A stretch of DNA of 14,318 nt, from NCBI GenBank assembly GCA_937925515.1, contig CALALP010000054.1, positions 1 to 14,318 of the forward strand, read 5' to 3'. Origin of the DNA: an uncultured Lachnoanaerobaculum sp. GTDB lineage: Bacteria > Bacillota > Clostridia > Lachnospirales > Lachnospiraceae. A program made the position numbers and the translations under genes. Positions 1 to 7,605 of this stretch are shown in pieces (position 1 is the first letter of the stretch; every line of letters starts with the position of its first letter). The notes below the pieces were generated by a model, which saw only the letters and a program-made list of their open reading frames with translations, did no database searches and was not told where the DNA came from.

Positions 1-54
1 GCTCTATACAATAGAGGCGAAGTGGATACGCCGGTACGAATTAGAATTTCCTAG
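1..54 (+). CDS. Possible 3' end of tnpB (partial, begins upstream of window)
   Basis: Frame 1 is open from the first base to a TAG at 52-54 and reads ALYNRGEVDTPVRIRIS. Seventeen codons are too few to identify a protein on their own. The position, directly ahead of and overlapping the structured right end of an IS200/IS605-type element, is where the C-terminus of the RNA-guided nuclease TnpB normally lies. The call rests on that context, not on a recognised motif. It could equally be a chance open frame inside the omega-RNA region. Confidence 0.35.
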   Translation, partial: ALYNRGEVDTPVRIRIS

Positions 55-105
55 ACTTTCTAATACAAAACGAAGCTCCCACTTCTATAAGTGTGGGTAG
101 TTCAC
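1..105 (+). mobile_element. Right end of an IS200/IS605-family element (truncated at window edge)
   Basis: Two hairpins are visible. ATTAGAA (40-46) pairs with TTCTAAT (58-64). The terminal one can form as CCCAC (78-82) with GTGGG (93-97), or as CCC+ACTT with AAGT+GGG. It is followed by TAGTTCAC ending at 105. A C-rich/G-rich subterminal hairpin followed by GTTCAC is the usual form of IS605-group right ends, where the TnpA transposase recognises the hairpin and cleaves at the end. No inverted repeats or target duplications are expected for this family. The left end and any tnpA are outside the window, so mobility cannot be judged. Positions 106-202 would be flanking host DNA. Confidence 0.65.
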
Positions 106-112
106 ATATATA

Positions 113-137
113 TTAATAATGATTCTTTAATAATGAT
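113..137. repeat. Direct repeat TTAATAATGAT x2 upstream of trkA
   Basis: TTAATAATGAT occurs exactly at 113-123 and again at 127-137, separated by TCT. It lies between the IS end and the trkA promoter region. It could be an operator for an unknown regulator, or just AT-rich simple sequence. The AATAATGAT core is loosely reminiscent of Fur-type hexamers but does not form a convincing Fur box. Confidence 0.4.
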
Positions 138-139
138 AC

Positions 140-168
140 TTGCAAAATTATTCTTAAAGTGTTTAAAT
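140..168 (+). promoter_or_regulatory. Weak candidate promoter for the trkA operon
   Basis: TTGCAA (140-145) and TTAAAT (163-168) are separated by 17 bp and sit about 35 bp upstream of the trkA start. Each hexamer matches four of six sigma-A consensus bases. This is the best pair I can find between the IS end and trkA, but matches of this quality are common in AT-rich DNA. Confidence 0.3.
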
Positions 169-202
169 TACTTAAGTTAATATTACTTGTTTGGAGGACG
201 AT

Positions 203-1561
203 ATGAAAATAATAATAGTCGGTTGTGGTAAGGTCGGAGCAAATGTTGCAGAGCAACTTTTAAAAGAGGGGCATGACATTACTGTGATTGATAATGACCC
301 ACATGTTATTGATAATATAACAAATAATTTAGATTTAAACGGTGTAATAGGGGACGGTGTAAGCTGTTTGGTACTTGGCGATGCAGGAGTAAAGGAAACA
401 GACTTACTAATTGCTACAACTGACTCTGATGAAAGAAATATTTTATGCTGTATGTTTGCAAAGAAATTAGGAGGTTGTACTACTATAGCAAGAGTAAGAA
501 ATCCTATTTACAGCCGTGATATAAGACTTATTAGAGGAGAACTAGGGCTTGCTATGGCAGTAAATCCTGAACAGTTAGCAGCTCTTGAAATTTCAAGACT
601 TCTTCGCTTTCCGTCTGCAATTAAGATAGAAACATTTGCAAAAGGAAAAGTTGAGATACTTGAATTTAAAGTTGCAAAGGGTTCTATCATTGACGGAATG
701 TCCCTTATGGACTTAGGTAAGAAAATAAGTTCTGATGTACTTATTTGTGCGGCTGTTAGAGGAGAACATATAACTATGCCTAAAGGTAATTATATTATTG
801 AGGCAGGAGATGTTTTAAGTTTAGTAGCACCACAAGAAGAGTCAAAGAGATTTTTTGAAAAAATAGGGCTTGAGACTCATCAGGTAAAAAATGTTATGAT
901 AGTTGGTGCAAGTACCATTTGTCTATATCTTGCCGAGCTTTTAGAAAGTCTTGGAGTTGAAATTTCAGTAATTGAAAAAGATGAGGCAAAATGTATAAAG
1001 ATAAATGAGGTACTTCCAAATGTTAGAGTTATAAATGATGATGCTATTGATCAAGATACACTTATAGATGCAGGTGTTGATAATTGCGAGGCATTTGTAT
1101 CTTTAACAGGTATTGATGAGGCAAATATAATGTTATCATTATTTGCAAGAAGTAGAAATGAAAATGCAAAATTAGTTACTAAGATAAATAAAATTTCATT
1201 TGACAATATAGTTGAAGACATGGATTTAGGAAGTATTATATCGCCTAAGACACTTACTGCTGATGTAATTGTAATGTATGTAAGGGGTATGCAAAATAGT
1301 TTAGGTAGTAATGTTCAAACACTGCATAAAATAGTAAATAAAAAGGCAGAGGCTTTAGAATTTTGTATAAAGTCAGGTTGTCCTCTTGTTGGAAAAGCTA
1401 TTGAGGACTTAAAACTTATTGATAATCTTTTAGTGGCTTGTATTAGCTCAAATGGAAATATTATAACTCCAAATGGACAAACGGTAATTCATGAGGGAGA
1501 TACAGTTGTAGTAGTTACAACTAAAACAGGTTTAAAAGACATTGAGGATATTTTAGGTTAG
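203..1561 (+). CDS. trkA: Trk potassium uptake system peripheral NAD-binding subunit TrkA
   Basis: Cytoplasmic gating subunit of the Trk K+ uptake system. It is about 452 aa, close to the family's ~458, with duplicated RCK modules: Rossmann TrkA-N (about 1-120), TrkA-C (about 140-220), a second TrkA-N (about 230-345) and a second TrkA-C (about 370-450). The first dinucleotide motif is intact (GCGKVG at 7-12, acidic D30 after strand 2). The second is degraded to GASTIC (235-240), lacking the second and third glycines, so only the first module is likely to bind NAD(H)-type ligand normally. I chose ATG 203 over the in-frame TTG at 191 because TTG overlaps the Shine-Dalgarno GGAGG (193-197), which sits 5 nt before ATG 203. 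It is the first gene of the run, followed 7 bp later by trkH, its membrane partner. Confidence 0.95.
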   Translation: MKIIIVGCGKVGANVAEQLLKEGHDITVIDNDPHVIDNITNNLDLNGVIGDGVSCLVLGDAGVKETDLLIATTDSDERNILCCMFAKKLGGCTTIARVRNPIYSRDIRLIRGELGLAMAVNPEQLAALEISRLLRFPSAIKIETFAKGKVEILEFKVAKGSIIDGMSLMDLGKKISSDVLICAAVRGEHITMPKGNYIIEAGDVLSLVAPQEESKRFFEKIGLETHQVKNVMIVGASTICLYLAELLESLGVEISVIEKDEAKCIKINEVLPNVRVINDDAIDQDTLIDAGVDNCEAFVSLTGIDEANIMLSLFARSRNENAKLVTKINKISFDNIVEDMDLGSIISPKTLTADVIVMYVRGMQNSLGSNVQTLHKIVNKKAEALEFCIKSGCPLVGKAIEDLKLIDNLLVACISSNGNIITPNGQTVIHEGDTVVVVTTKTGLKDIEDILG

Positions 1562-1568
1562 GGGGATT

Positions 1569-3017
1569 ATGAATTATTCAGTTATTATATATATATTGGG
1601 TAAAGTTTTAGTATTTGAATCTATTTTTATGTTACTACCAAGTATAGTGGGACTTATATACAGAGAACAAAAAGGTTTTGCATTTATTATAGTTGCAATA
1701 GTAAGTTTTATTATAGGTATGATAATCACAAGGTTTAAACCTAAAAATCAAAAGCTGTATACAAAAGAGGGATTTGTGGTGGTAGCACTTAGTTGGATAA
1801 TGATAAGTGCAGTAGGTGCATTACCATTTGTTATAAATAAGGATATACCCCATTTTATAGATGCTATGTTTGAAACTATTTCAGGTTTTACTACAACAGG
1901 AGCAAGTATACTTCAAAATGTAGAGAAACTAAGCCATGCAAGTTTGTTTTGGAGAAGTTTTACACATTGGATTGGAGGTATGGGAGTCTTTGTATTTATG
2001 TTAGCAATACTTCCTATGGTTGGTGGCTATAATATGCATATTTTAAGAGCTGAAAGCCCCGGACCGTCTATAAGTAAGCTTGTACCAAAACTAAGAGATA
2101 GTGCGGCGATACTTTATAAAATTTATTTTGTAATGACTATAATTCAGATAGTTTTACTTTTAGCAGTTGGAATGCCTTTGTTTGATTCACTCACACTTTC
2201 ATTTGGTTCAGCAGGAACAGGAGGCTTTTCAATAAGAGCAGACGGACTTGCCGGTTACAGTGTTACAATGCAGGCAATCATTACAATTTTTATGATTTTA
2301 TTTGGTGTAAATTTTAATGCTTATTTCTTTCTTTTGGGAAAGGATAAAAAAGAAATTTTTAAAATGGAGGAAGTCAAATGGTATTTTATAATTATACTTG
2401 CGTCTATTATTATGATTGCAATAGATGTAAGGGGATATTTTAAGAACTTTTTTGAGTCATTTCATCATGCGGCATTTCAAGTAGGTTCTATAATTACTAC
2501 AACAGGTTATGCTACTACTGATTTTAATAAATGGCCGTCATTTTCAAAGGGAATACTAGTAATACTTATGTTTATAGGTGCTTGTGCAGGAAGTACAGGT
2601 GGTGGAATAAAGGTTTCAAGAATAATTATTGTATTTAAGACTATGATTCATGAAATAAATAAATACATTCATCCTAGAATAGTAAAAACTATGAGGTTTG
2701 ATGAAAAGCCGCTTGATGCTACAATTATAAAGGGAGTTATGGCATTTATCTCAGCTTATTTATTCCTTTTTACGGTATCAGTATTTTTAGTTAATTTAGA
2801 CGGCTTTGACTTGGTTACTTCATTTACAGCAGTGGCCGCAACATTTAATAATATAGGTCCGGGACTTGAACTAGTAGGTCCTATGGGAAATTTTGACATG
2901 TTTTCATATCCTATAAAACTTGTACTTATGTTTGACATGCTTGCAGGTAGACTTGAGCTTTTTCCAATGCTTGTAATATTAGTTCCTAGTGTTTGGAAAA
3001 AAAATATAAGAAAGTAA
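1569..3017 (+). CDS. trkH: Trk potassium uptake system membrane subunit TrkH
   Basis: K+-translocating membrane protein of 482 aa, the usual TrkH length. All four pore-loop filter segments characteristic of the Trk/Ktr/HKT superfamily are visible, each with its key glycine: TTTGAS (108-113), SAGTGGF (214-220), TTTGYAT (310-316) and NNIGPG (427-432). GSTGGGIK (341-348), after the third pore segment, matches the glycine-rich D3M2 region that acts as the intramembrane gate in this family. The many long hydrophobic stretches fit eight or more helices around four M1-P-M2 units. The Shine-Dalgarno GGGGG (1561-1565) overlaps the last base of the trkA stop. It functions with the TrkA ring encoded just upstream. 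TrkH is preferred over KtrB because the partner has two RCK units. Confidence 0.95.
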   Translation: MNYSVIIYILGKVLVFESIFMLLPSIVGLIYREQKGFAFIIVAIVSFIIGMIITRFKPKNQKLYTKEGFVVVALSWIMISAVGALPFVINKDIPHFIDAMFETISGFTTTGASILQNVEKLSHASLFWRSFTHWIGGMGVFVFMLAILPMVGGYNMHILRAESPGPSISKLVPKLRDSAAILYKIYFVMTIIQIVLLLAVGMPLFDSLTLSFGSAGTGGFSIRADGLAGYSVTMQAIITIFMILFGVNFNAYFFLLGKDKKEIFKMEEVKWYFIIILASIIMIAIDVRGYFKNFFESFHHAAFQVGSIITTTGYATTDFNKWPSFSKGILVILMFIGACAGSTGGGIKVSRIIIVFKTMIHEINKYIHPRIVKTMRFDEKPLDATIIKGVMAFISAYLFLFTVSVFLVNLDGFDLVTSFTAVAATFNNIGPGLELVGPMGNFDMFSYPIKLVLMFDMLAGRLELFPMLVILVPSVWKKNIRK

Positions 3018-3026
3018 TGGTGAAAA

Positions 3027-4193
3027 ATGCAAAATAAAGATTATAGTAAGTACATATACCTTGATAATGCCGCCACAACCAGGGTAAATTCTGAGGTCTT
3101 AGAGAAAATGTTGCCATATCTAACTTCAAATTATGCAAATCCGTCATCTATTTATAGATTTGCAAGTGATATGAAAGCTGATTTGGAAGATTTTAGAGAG
3201 ATAGTGGCAGATTCAATAAATGCAAAATCAAATGAGATTTATTTTACTTCAGGAGGTACAGAGTCTGATAACTGGGCATTAAGAATGATTGCAAAAAGTT
3301 TTTGTGAAAAGGGAAAACATATAATTACCACTAAAATAGAGCATGATGCTGTTTTAAAGACCTGTGAGGCACTTGAAAAAGAGGGATTTTCAATAACTTA
3401 TCTTGAAGTTGATAAAGACGGAATTGTAAAGATTAACGATTTACTAGAGGCTATTAGAGATGATACAATACTTATAAGTATTATGTCTGCAAATAATGAA
3501 ATAGGAACTATTCAGCCAATAAAGGAAATAGGTAAAATAGCAAAGGAAAATAATATTTATTTTCATACTGATGCAGTGCAAGCATATACTAAACTTGATA
3601 TAGATGTAAATGATATGAATATAGACTTACTTTCTGCAAGTGGGCATAAAATTCATGCACCAAAGGGTGTGGGATTTTTGTACATTAGAAGTGGTATTAA
3701 AATAAAGGCACTTTTAACAGGAGGAGGTCAGGAAAGAAAACGCAGAGCAGGCACTGAGAATATGGCAGGGATTGTGGGGCTTGCAGCTGCAGTTTCATTT
3801 TCACAAAAGCATAAGAAAGAACATTTACAATATATTTCTAAACTTAGAGATTATATGCTAAATAGAATTTTAAAAGAAATTGATAAGACTAAGTTAAATG
3901 GAAGTATTGACAAAAGACTTGCAGGCAATCTAAATATAAGCTTTGAGGGCGTAAGTTCAGAAATTTTACTTATAGAACTTGATAATGCTTATATATGTGC
4001 CTCAGCCGGTTCAGCTTGTTCAACAGGTTCTATGTCAGCATCTCATGTGCTTATGGCACTTGGTCAGTCAAGTGATGAGGCACTTTGCGGAATTAGATTT
4101 AGCTTAGAATATGAAAATACCTATGAAGAGATTGACTATACAGTTGATTTACTAAAGAAAAGTGTAGAAAGGATAAGAAGAACGTCTTTTTGA
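3027..4193 (+). CDS. Cysteine desulfurase, IscS/NifS family (YrvO-like)
   Basis: PLP enzyme that takes sulfur from L-cysteine, forming alanine and an enzyme persulfide. It is 388 aa, normal for the family. Visible landmarks: YLDNAATT near the N-terminus, SGGTESDN (75-82), the PLP-stacking H106 in IEHDAV, D182 in HTDAVQ, the Schiff-base lysine K208 in SGHKIHAPKG, and the active cysteine C331 in SAGSACSTGS, on the long-loop pattern of group I (IscS/NifS) enzymes. There is no iscU or nifU beside it. mnmA lies one gene downstream, as yrvO does next to mnmA (trmU) in Bacillus. Supplying sulfur for tRNA 2-thiouridine is therefore the most likely job, with Fe-S assembly also possible. The ribosome site is weak (GGTGA, 3019-3023). 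Confidence 0.93.
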   Translation: MQNKDYSKYIYLDNAATTRVNSEVLEKMLPYLTSNYANPSSIYRFASDMKADLEDFREIVADSINAKSNEIYFTSGGTESDNWALRMIAKSFCEKGKHIITTKIEHDAVLKTCEALEKEGFSITYLEVDKDGIVKINDLLEAIRDDTILISIMSANNEIGTIQPIKEIGKIAKENNIYFHTDAVQAYTKLDIDVNDMNIDLLSASGHKIHAPKGVGFLYIRSGIKIKALLTGGGQERKRRAGTENMAGIVGLAAAVSFSQKHKKEHLQYISKLRDYMLNRILKEIDKTKLNGSIDKRLAGNLNISFEGVSSEILLIELDNAYICASAGSACSTGSMSASHVLMALGQSSDEALCGIRFSLEYENTYEEIDYTVDLLKKSVERIRRTSF

Positions 4194-4204
4194 AAGGGAT
4201 ATAT

Positions 4205-5254
4205 ATGAATATTTTTAAGAAAATGTATTATGCCTGTCTTAAACCTAGAAAGTATAAAGAATTAATAAGAATAAGTGTACCAAAGACTTTTTTGTATGGA
4301 CTATTTATATTTTTTATGACATTTATAATTATAACACTTTGTAATATACTGATTATAAGAAGTAATTATGGTAGTCTTAGTGAGATTATAAAAAAGAATG
4401 TGCCTGAATTTACTTTGGAGAATGGTAAATTGAGTGTTGAAAAAGAAATTCTTTACAATAATAATGGTATGTATATAAATATAGATACTACTAAAGAGGG
4501 AGCATTTGCAGAACTTAATGATGATAAACTTAAAAGAATGGTAGCAGATTATAGTTCAGTTATAATTATTGATTCAAGTAGGGCAGTGCTTGCAAATCAA
4601 CTTCAGTATAATGAAATTGATTTCTCAAAATTAAGTGGAAGTTTTAATAAATCCAAGCTTTTAGAAGTAGTACCTGAAATAAGAAATTTGATAATACTTA
4701 CATTAGCTTTAACATTTGTATTTTTACTAATAATGTATTATGTAGTGCTTTTATTCTTTGCCTTTATTTCGAGTCTGTATGCATTTTTCTCAAAGAAAAT
4801 AATTAGATTTAATGACTTATATAAAATGGCTATTTATGCCTCTACATTGCCTTGTATTATTTTAATTGTAAATGATATACTACCTTTTAGGATAATGTTT
4901 TTACCATACATTTTAATATATATTATATTGTTTTTAATGCAGAGGGCAATTTCAGGTATTGATTCTATAGTAAAAGCTTACAGCATTAAAAATGAAGAAG
5001 ACTTTAAAAAGATGCTTAATGATTTAAGAAATGATGCCAAAAAGGACAATATTCCTGATGATATTATTGATAAAGAACTAGGCAAAATACCTAGCTATTC
5101 ACAACTTGTAGGAGAAAAAGAAGTAAGTACAGAGGAAAATACAGAAGAACATTATAGAAGAAATCAACCTGAGGTAATTAAACCAAGTTCAGGTTTTAGT
5201 TTTGGAAAAACTAGTGAAAGTAATAATGATAATGATAATGAACTAAGTAAATAG
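4205..5254 (+). CDS. DUF1189-like integral membrane protein
   Basis: Function unknown; about 349 aa. The N-terminus (FKKMYYACLKPRKYKEL, then a hydrophobic helix at about 28-50) and overall plan resemble DUF1189 proteins of Firmicutes. A polar, probably extracytoplasmic segment (about 52-160) is followed by a cluster of helices (about 162-195, 208-225 and 229-247) and a charged cytoplasmic tail ending in an Asn/Asp-rich stretch. I start it at ATG 4205, preceded by AAGGGA (4195-4200). The in-frame TTG at 4190 overlaps the desulfurase stop and has no ribosome site. It sits between the desulfurase and mnmA, but nothing in its sequence (no conserved cysteines or nucleotide motif) suggests a sulfur role. 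The DUF1189 assignment is by eye and needs a profile search. Confidence 0.75.
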   Translation: MNIFKKMYYACLKPRKYKELIRISVPKTFLYGLFIFFMTFIIITLCNILIIRSNYGSLSEIIKKNVPEFTLENGKLSVEKEILYNNNGMYINIDTTKEGAFAELNDDKLKRMVADYSSVIIIDSSRAVLANQLQYNEIDFSKLSGSFNKSKLLEVVPEIRNLIILTLALTFVFLLIMYYVVLLFFAFISSLYAFFSKKIIRFNDLYKMAIYASTLPCIILIVNDILPFRIMFLPYILIYIILFLMQRAISGIDSIVKAYSIKNEEDFKKMLNDLRNDAKKDNIPDDIIDKELGKIPSYSQLVGEKEVSTEENTEEHYRRNQPEVIKPSSGFSFGKTSESNNDNDNELSK

Positions 5255-5267
5255 GTGAAATAAAGGA

Positions 5268-6365
5268 ATGGAAAAGAAAAAAGTAGTAGTTGGTATGTCA
5301 GGGGGTGTGGACTCCTCTGTTGCAGCCTATCTTTTAAAAGAAGAGGGCTATGATGTAGTAGGGGTTACTATGCAGATATGGCAGGACGAAGATGAGGAAA
5401 GGCAGCAGGCAAGTGGTGGTTGTTGTGGACTTTCAGCAGTTGATGATGCCAGAAGAGTTGCAAGTAAACTTGATATACCATATTATGTTATGAATTTTAA
5501 AAATGACTTTAAGGATAAGGTCATAGATTATTTTATAGATGAATATTTACAAGGTAGAACTCCTAATCCTTGTATTGCATGCAATAGATATGTGAAGTGG
5601 GAATCTCTTTTAACTAGAAGTATGATGATTGGGGCAGATTACATTGCCACAGGGCATTATGCAAGAGTTGTAAAACTTGAAAATGGAAGATATTCAGTGA
5701 GAACTTCTAAAACATCTGCAAAGGATCAGACTTATGCCCTTTATAATTTATCTCAAGACCAATTAAGTAGAACACTTATGCCGGTTGGAGATTATACCAA
5801 GGAAGAGATAAGAGAGATTGCACAAAATATAAGTGTAAGGATTGCAAGAAAACCTGATAGTCAGGAGATATGTTTTGTACCTGATAATAATTATGCAGGT
5901 TTCATTGAAGAAAGTATTGAAAGAAAGATGCCAAAAGGTAATTTTGTTACAGAAACAGGAGAAATACTTGGTAGACATAAGGGCATACTTCATTATACAA
6001 TAGGGCAGAGAAAGGGGCTTGGAATAGCACTCGGACATCCGATATTTGTAACGGAGATAAGACCTGAAACTAATGAGGTTGTAATAGGAGAGCCTGAAGA
6101 TGTATTTGGTAAGGCACTTATTGCAGATAGATTTAATTGGATGAGTATTGAAAAAATAAAAGAGGGAGAGAGTATAGAGGCTATTGGAAAGATTAGATAT
6201 TCTCATAAGGGAGAAAGATGTAAAATTTCATTAGACTCTGATGATACAGTTAAGGTAGAGTTTTATGAAAAGGTAAGAGCTATCACTCCGGGGCAGGCAG
6301 TGGTTATTTATGATAATGACGGCTTTGTTATAGGTGGTGGAACTATTTTAAGAAAATTAAAGTAA
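5268..6365 (+). CDS. mnmA: tRNA-specific 2-thiouridylase MnmA
   Basis: Installs the 2-thio group on wobble U34 of tRNA-Lys, -Glu and -Gln, using ATP to adenylate the base and a persulfide as sulfur source. It is 365 aa, standard. The PP-loop is SGGVDSS (11-17). The two catalytic cysteines are C102 in NPCIACN and C202 in SQEICFVP, matching the family's nucleophile/persulfide pair. ATGHYAR (127-133) and the C-terminal beta-barrel part (IGQRKGLG onward) are also typical. The ribosome site is probably AGGTGA (5253-5258), overlapping the previous stop, with 9 nt to ATG; AAAGGA (5262-5267) abuts the ATG and is too close. Sulfur probably comes from the desulfurase two genes upstream. Confidence 0.97.
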   Translation: MEKKKVVVGMSGGVDSSVAAYLLKEEGYDVVGVTMQIWQDEDEERQQASGGCCGLSAVDDARRVASKLDIPYYVMNFKNDFKDKVIDYFIDEYLQGRTPNPCIACNRYVKWESLLTRSMMIGADYIATGHYARVVKLENGRYSVRTSKTSAKDQTYALYNLSQDQLSRTLMPVGDYTKEEIREIAQNISVRIARKPDSQEICFVPDNNYAGFIEESIERKMPKGNFVTETGEILGRHKGILHYTIGQRKGLGIALGHPIFVTEIRPETNEVVIGEPEDVFGKALIADRFNWMSIEKIKEGESIEAIGKIRYSHKGERCKISLDSDDTVKVEFYEKVRAITPGQAVVIYDNDGFVIGGGTILRKLK

Positions 6366-6375
6366 AGGAGGAAGA

Positions 6376-7575
6376 ATGAAAAGAGGAATTATAATTTTTG
6401 CACTTGCAAGTATGATAAGTGGTTGCAGTATGGCAAAGGCTGAAGTTGGAGAGGTGCAGACTACATCTCAGATACAAACCACTGTTACAAATGTACAGGA
6501 AAATATGAGTGTGCAGGCACTAACTGCAAAAGCTCCTAAAGTAACTACAACTGCCGCACCTACATTTACTGATGTCGATGAAGAGGGCTATGTAACAGGA
6601 AATAATGTAAATGTTAGAAGTTTGGCAAGTAAAACTTCAGATGTGGTTACTAAGCTTTCAGCAGGAAAAAAAGTTCATGTTATTGGTAGAAATTCTGACT
6701 GGCTTAAGATTGATTTAGACGGAAAAAAGGTATTTATAGCCGCACAGTATGTTTCAAACAAAGCACCTGAAACAACTGCCGCACCAACAACAGCTGCAAG
6801 CACAGCAAGTAGTAATGTAGATTCATCAGGTAGTATAAGCCTTGATCCAAGTTGGAAGTATGCTGATTTTTCAAAGATAAAGTCAGGAAGTGCAAAGCTT
6901 TATAAGGCTGAAAATAATAGAAAAGGTATAACTATTTGTGTAAATGCAGGACATGGAACTAAGGGGGGAAGTTCAGTAAAGACTTTGTGCCACCCTGACG
7001 GAACACCTAAAGTAACAGGTGGAACTACCTCAGCAGGTGCAACTCAGGCAGTTGCAGTTTCCTCCGGAACAACTTTACTAGACGGCACAAGCGAGGCGGC
7101 TGTTACATTAAAAATGGCAAAAGCTTTCAAAAATGAACTACTTGCAAGAGGTTATGATGTAGTTATGATAAGAGAAAGTGATGATGTTCAGCTTGACAAT
7201 ATCGCCAGAACAGTTATTGCAAATAATACTTCAAATGCACATATAGCACTTCATTGGGATTCTACAACAAGTGATAAGGGAGCATTTTATATGAAAGTCC
7301 CAAATGTTGCCTCATATAAGGCTATGGAGCCTGTTGCCTCAAATTGGAAAAAGCATGATGCACTTGGAGAAAGTCTTGTAGCAGGACTTAGAGGTGCAGG
7401 AGTTAGAATCTTTTCAGGTGGAAGTATGGAAATGGATCTTACACAGACTTCATATTCAACAGTTCCGTCAATAGATATTGAATTAGGAGATAGAAATTCA
7501 GATCACTCAGATGCAACTATTGCTACTTTAGCAAAGGGACTTGCAGACGGAGTAGGGGCATATTTTGGACAATAA
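6376..7575 (+). CDS. Exported SH3b-domain N-acetylmuramoyl-L-alanine amidase (amidase_3 type)
   Basis: Predicted cell-wall hydrolase of 399 aa that cleaves the amide bond between N-acetylmuramic acid and the stem peptide. The N-terminal signal has a lipobox-like ISGC (C17), so it may be a lipoprotein; an AKA site just after could instead be cut by signal peptidase I. A Thr/Ala-rich linker leads to a bacterial SH3 domain (about 70-128, with NVNVRS and DWLKI), then a second Thr/Ala linker and the catalytic domain (about 183-399). Candidate zinc ligands are H192 (NAGHG), E240 (SEAAVTL) and H293 (ALHWDS); E369 (DIELGDRN) is the likely catalytic glutamate. The domain is divergent: NAGHG replaces the usual DPGHG, and ALHWDS the usual SIHAN/S. 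The Shine-Dalgarno AAAGGAGG (6364-6371) is strong and overlaps the mnmA stop. Confidence 0.85.
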   Translation: MKRGIIIFALASMISGCSMAKAEVGEVQTTSQIQTTVTNVQENMSVQALTAKAPKVTTTAAPTFTDVDEEGYVTGNNVNVRSLASKTSDVVTKLSAGKKVHVIGRNSDWLKIDLDGKKVFIAAQYVSNKAPETTAAPTTAASTASSNVDSSGSISLDPSWKYADFSKIKSGSAKLYKAENNRKGITICVNAGHGTKGGSSVKTLCHPDGTPKVTGGTTSAGATQAVAVSSGTTLLDGTSEAAVTLKMAKAFKNELLARGYDVVMIRESDDVQLDNIARTVIANNTSNAHIALHWDSTTSDKGAFYMKVPNVASYKAMEPVASNWKKHDALGESLVAGLRGAGVRIFSGGSMEMDLTQTSYSTVPSIDIELGDRNSDHSDATIATLAKGLADGVGAYFGQ

Positions 7576-7605
7576 ACACTTGAGTTGTGAAAAGGGGATT
7601 ATGAA

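Larger units (their letters stand above)
1..125 (+). ncRNA. Candidate omega RNA (reRNA) 3' part for TnpB
   Basis: In IS200/IS605 elements the TnpB guide RNA overlaps the end of tnpB, runs through the right-end hairpins and carries a guide of roughly 16-20 nt copied from the flanking DNA. The scaffold hairpins are at 40-64 and 78-97 and the element end is at 105. Bases 106 to about 125, in the trkA upstream region, would therefore be the guide. The hairpins and end are visible; expression and activity are inferred, and the 5' part of the RNA lies off the window. Confidence 0.4.

Noticed and set aside
191..202. TTG start at 191 for trkA
   Set aside because: It overlaps the GGAGG ribosome site, which is correctly placed for ATG 203, and MKIIIVG is the normal TrkA beginning.
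4190..4204. TTG start at 4190 for the DUF1189-like gene
   Set aside because: It overlaps the desulfurase stop without a ribosome site; ATG 4205 has AAGGGA at good distance.
5763..6206. 147-codon open frame on the - strand inside mnmA
   Set aside because: Antisense shadow of a well-conserved gene; low-complexity product with no ribosome site or recognisable domain.
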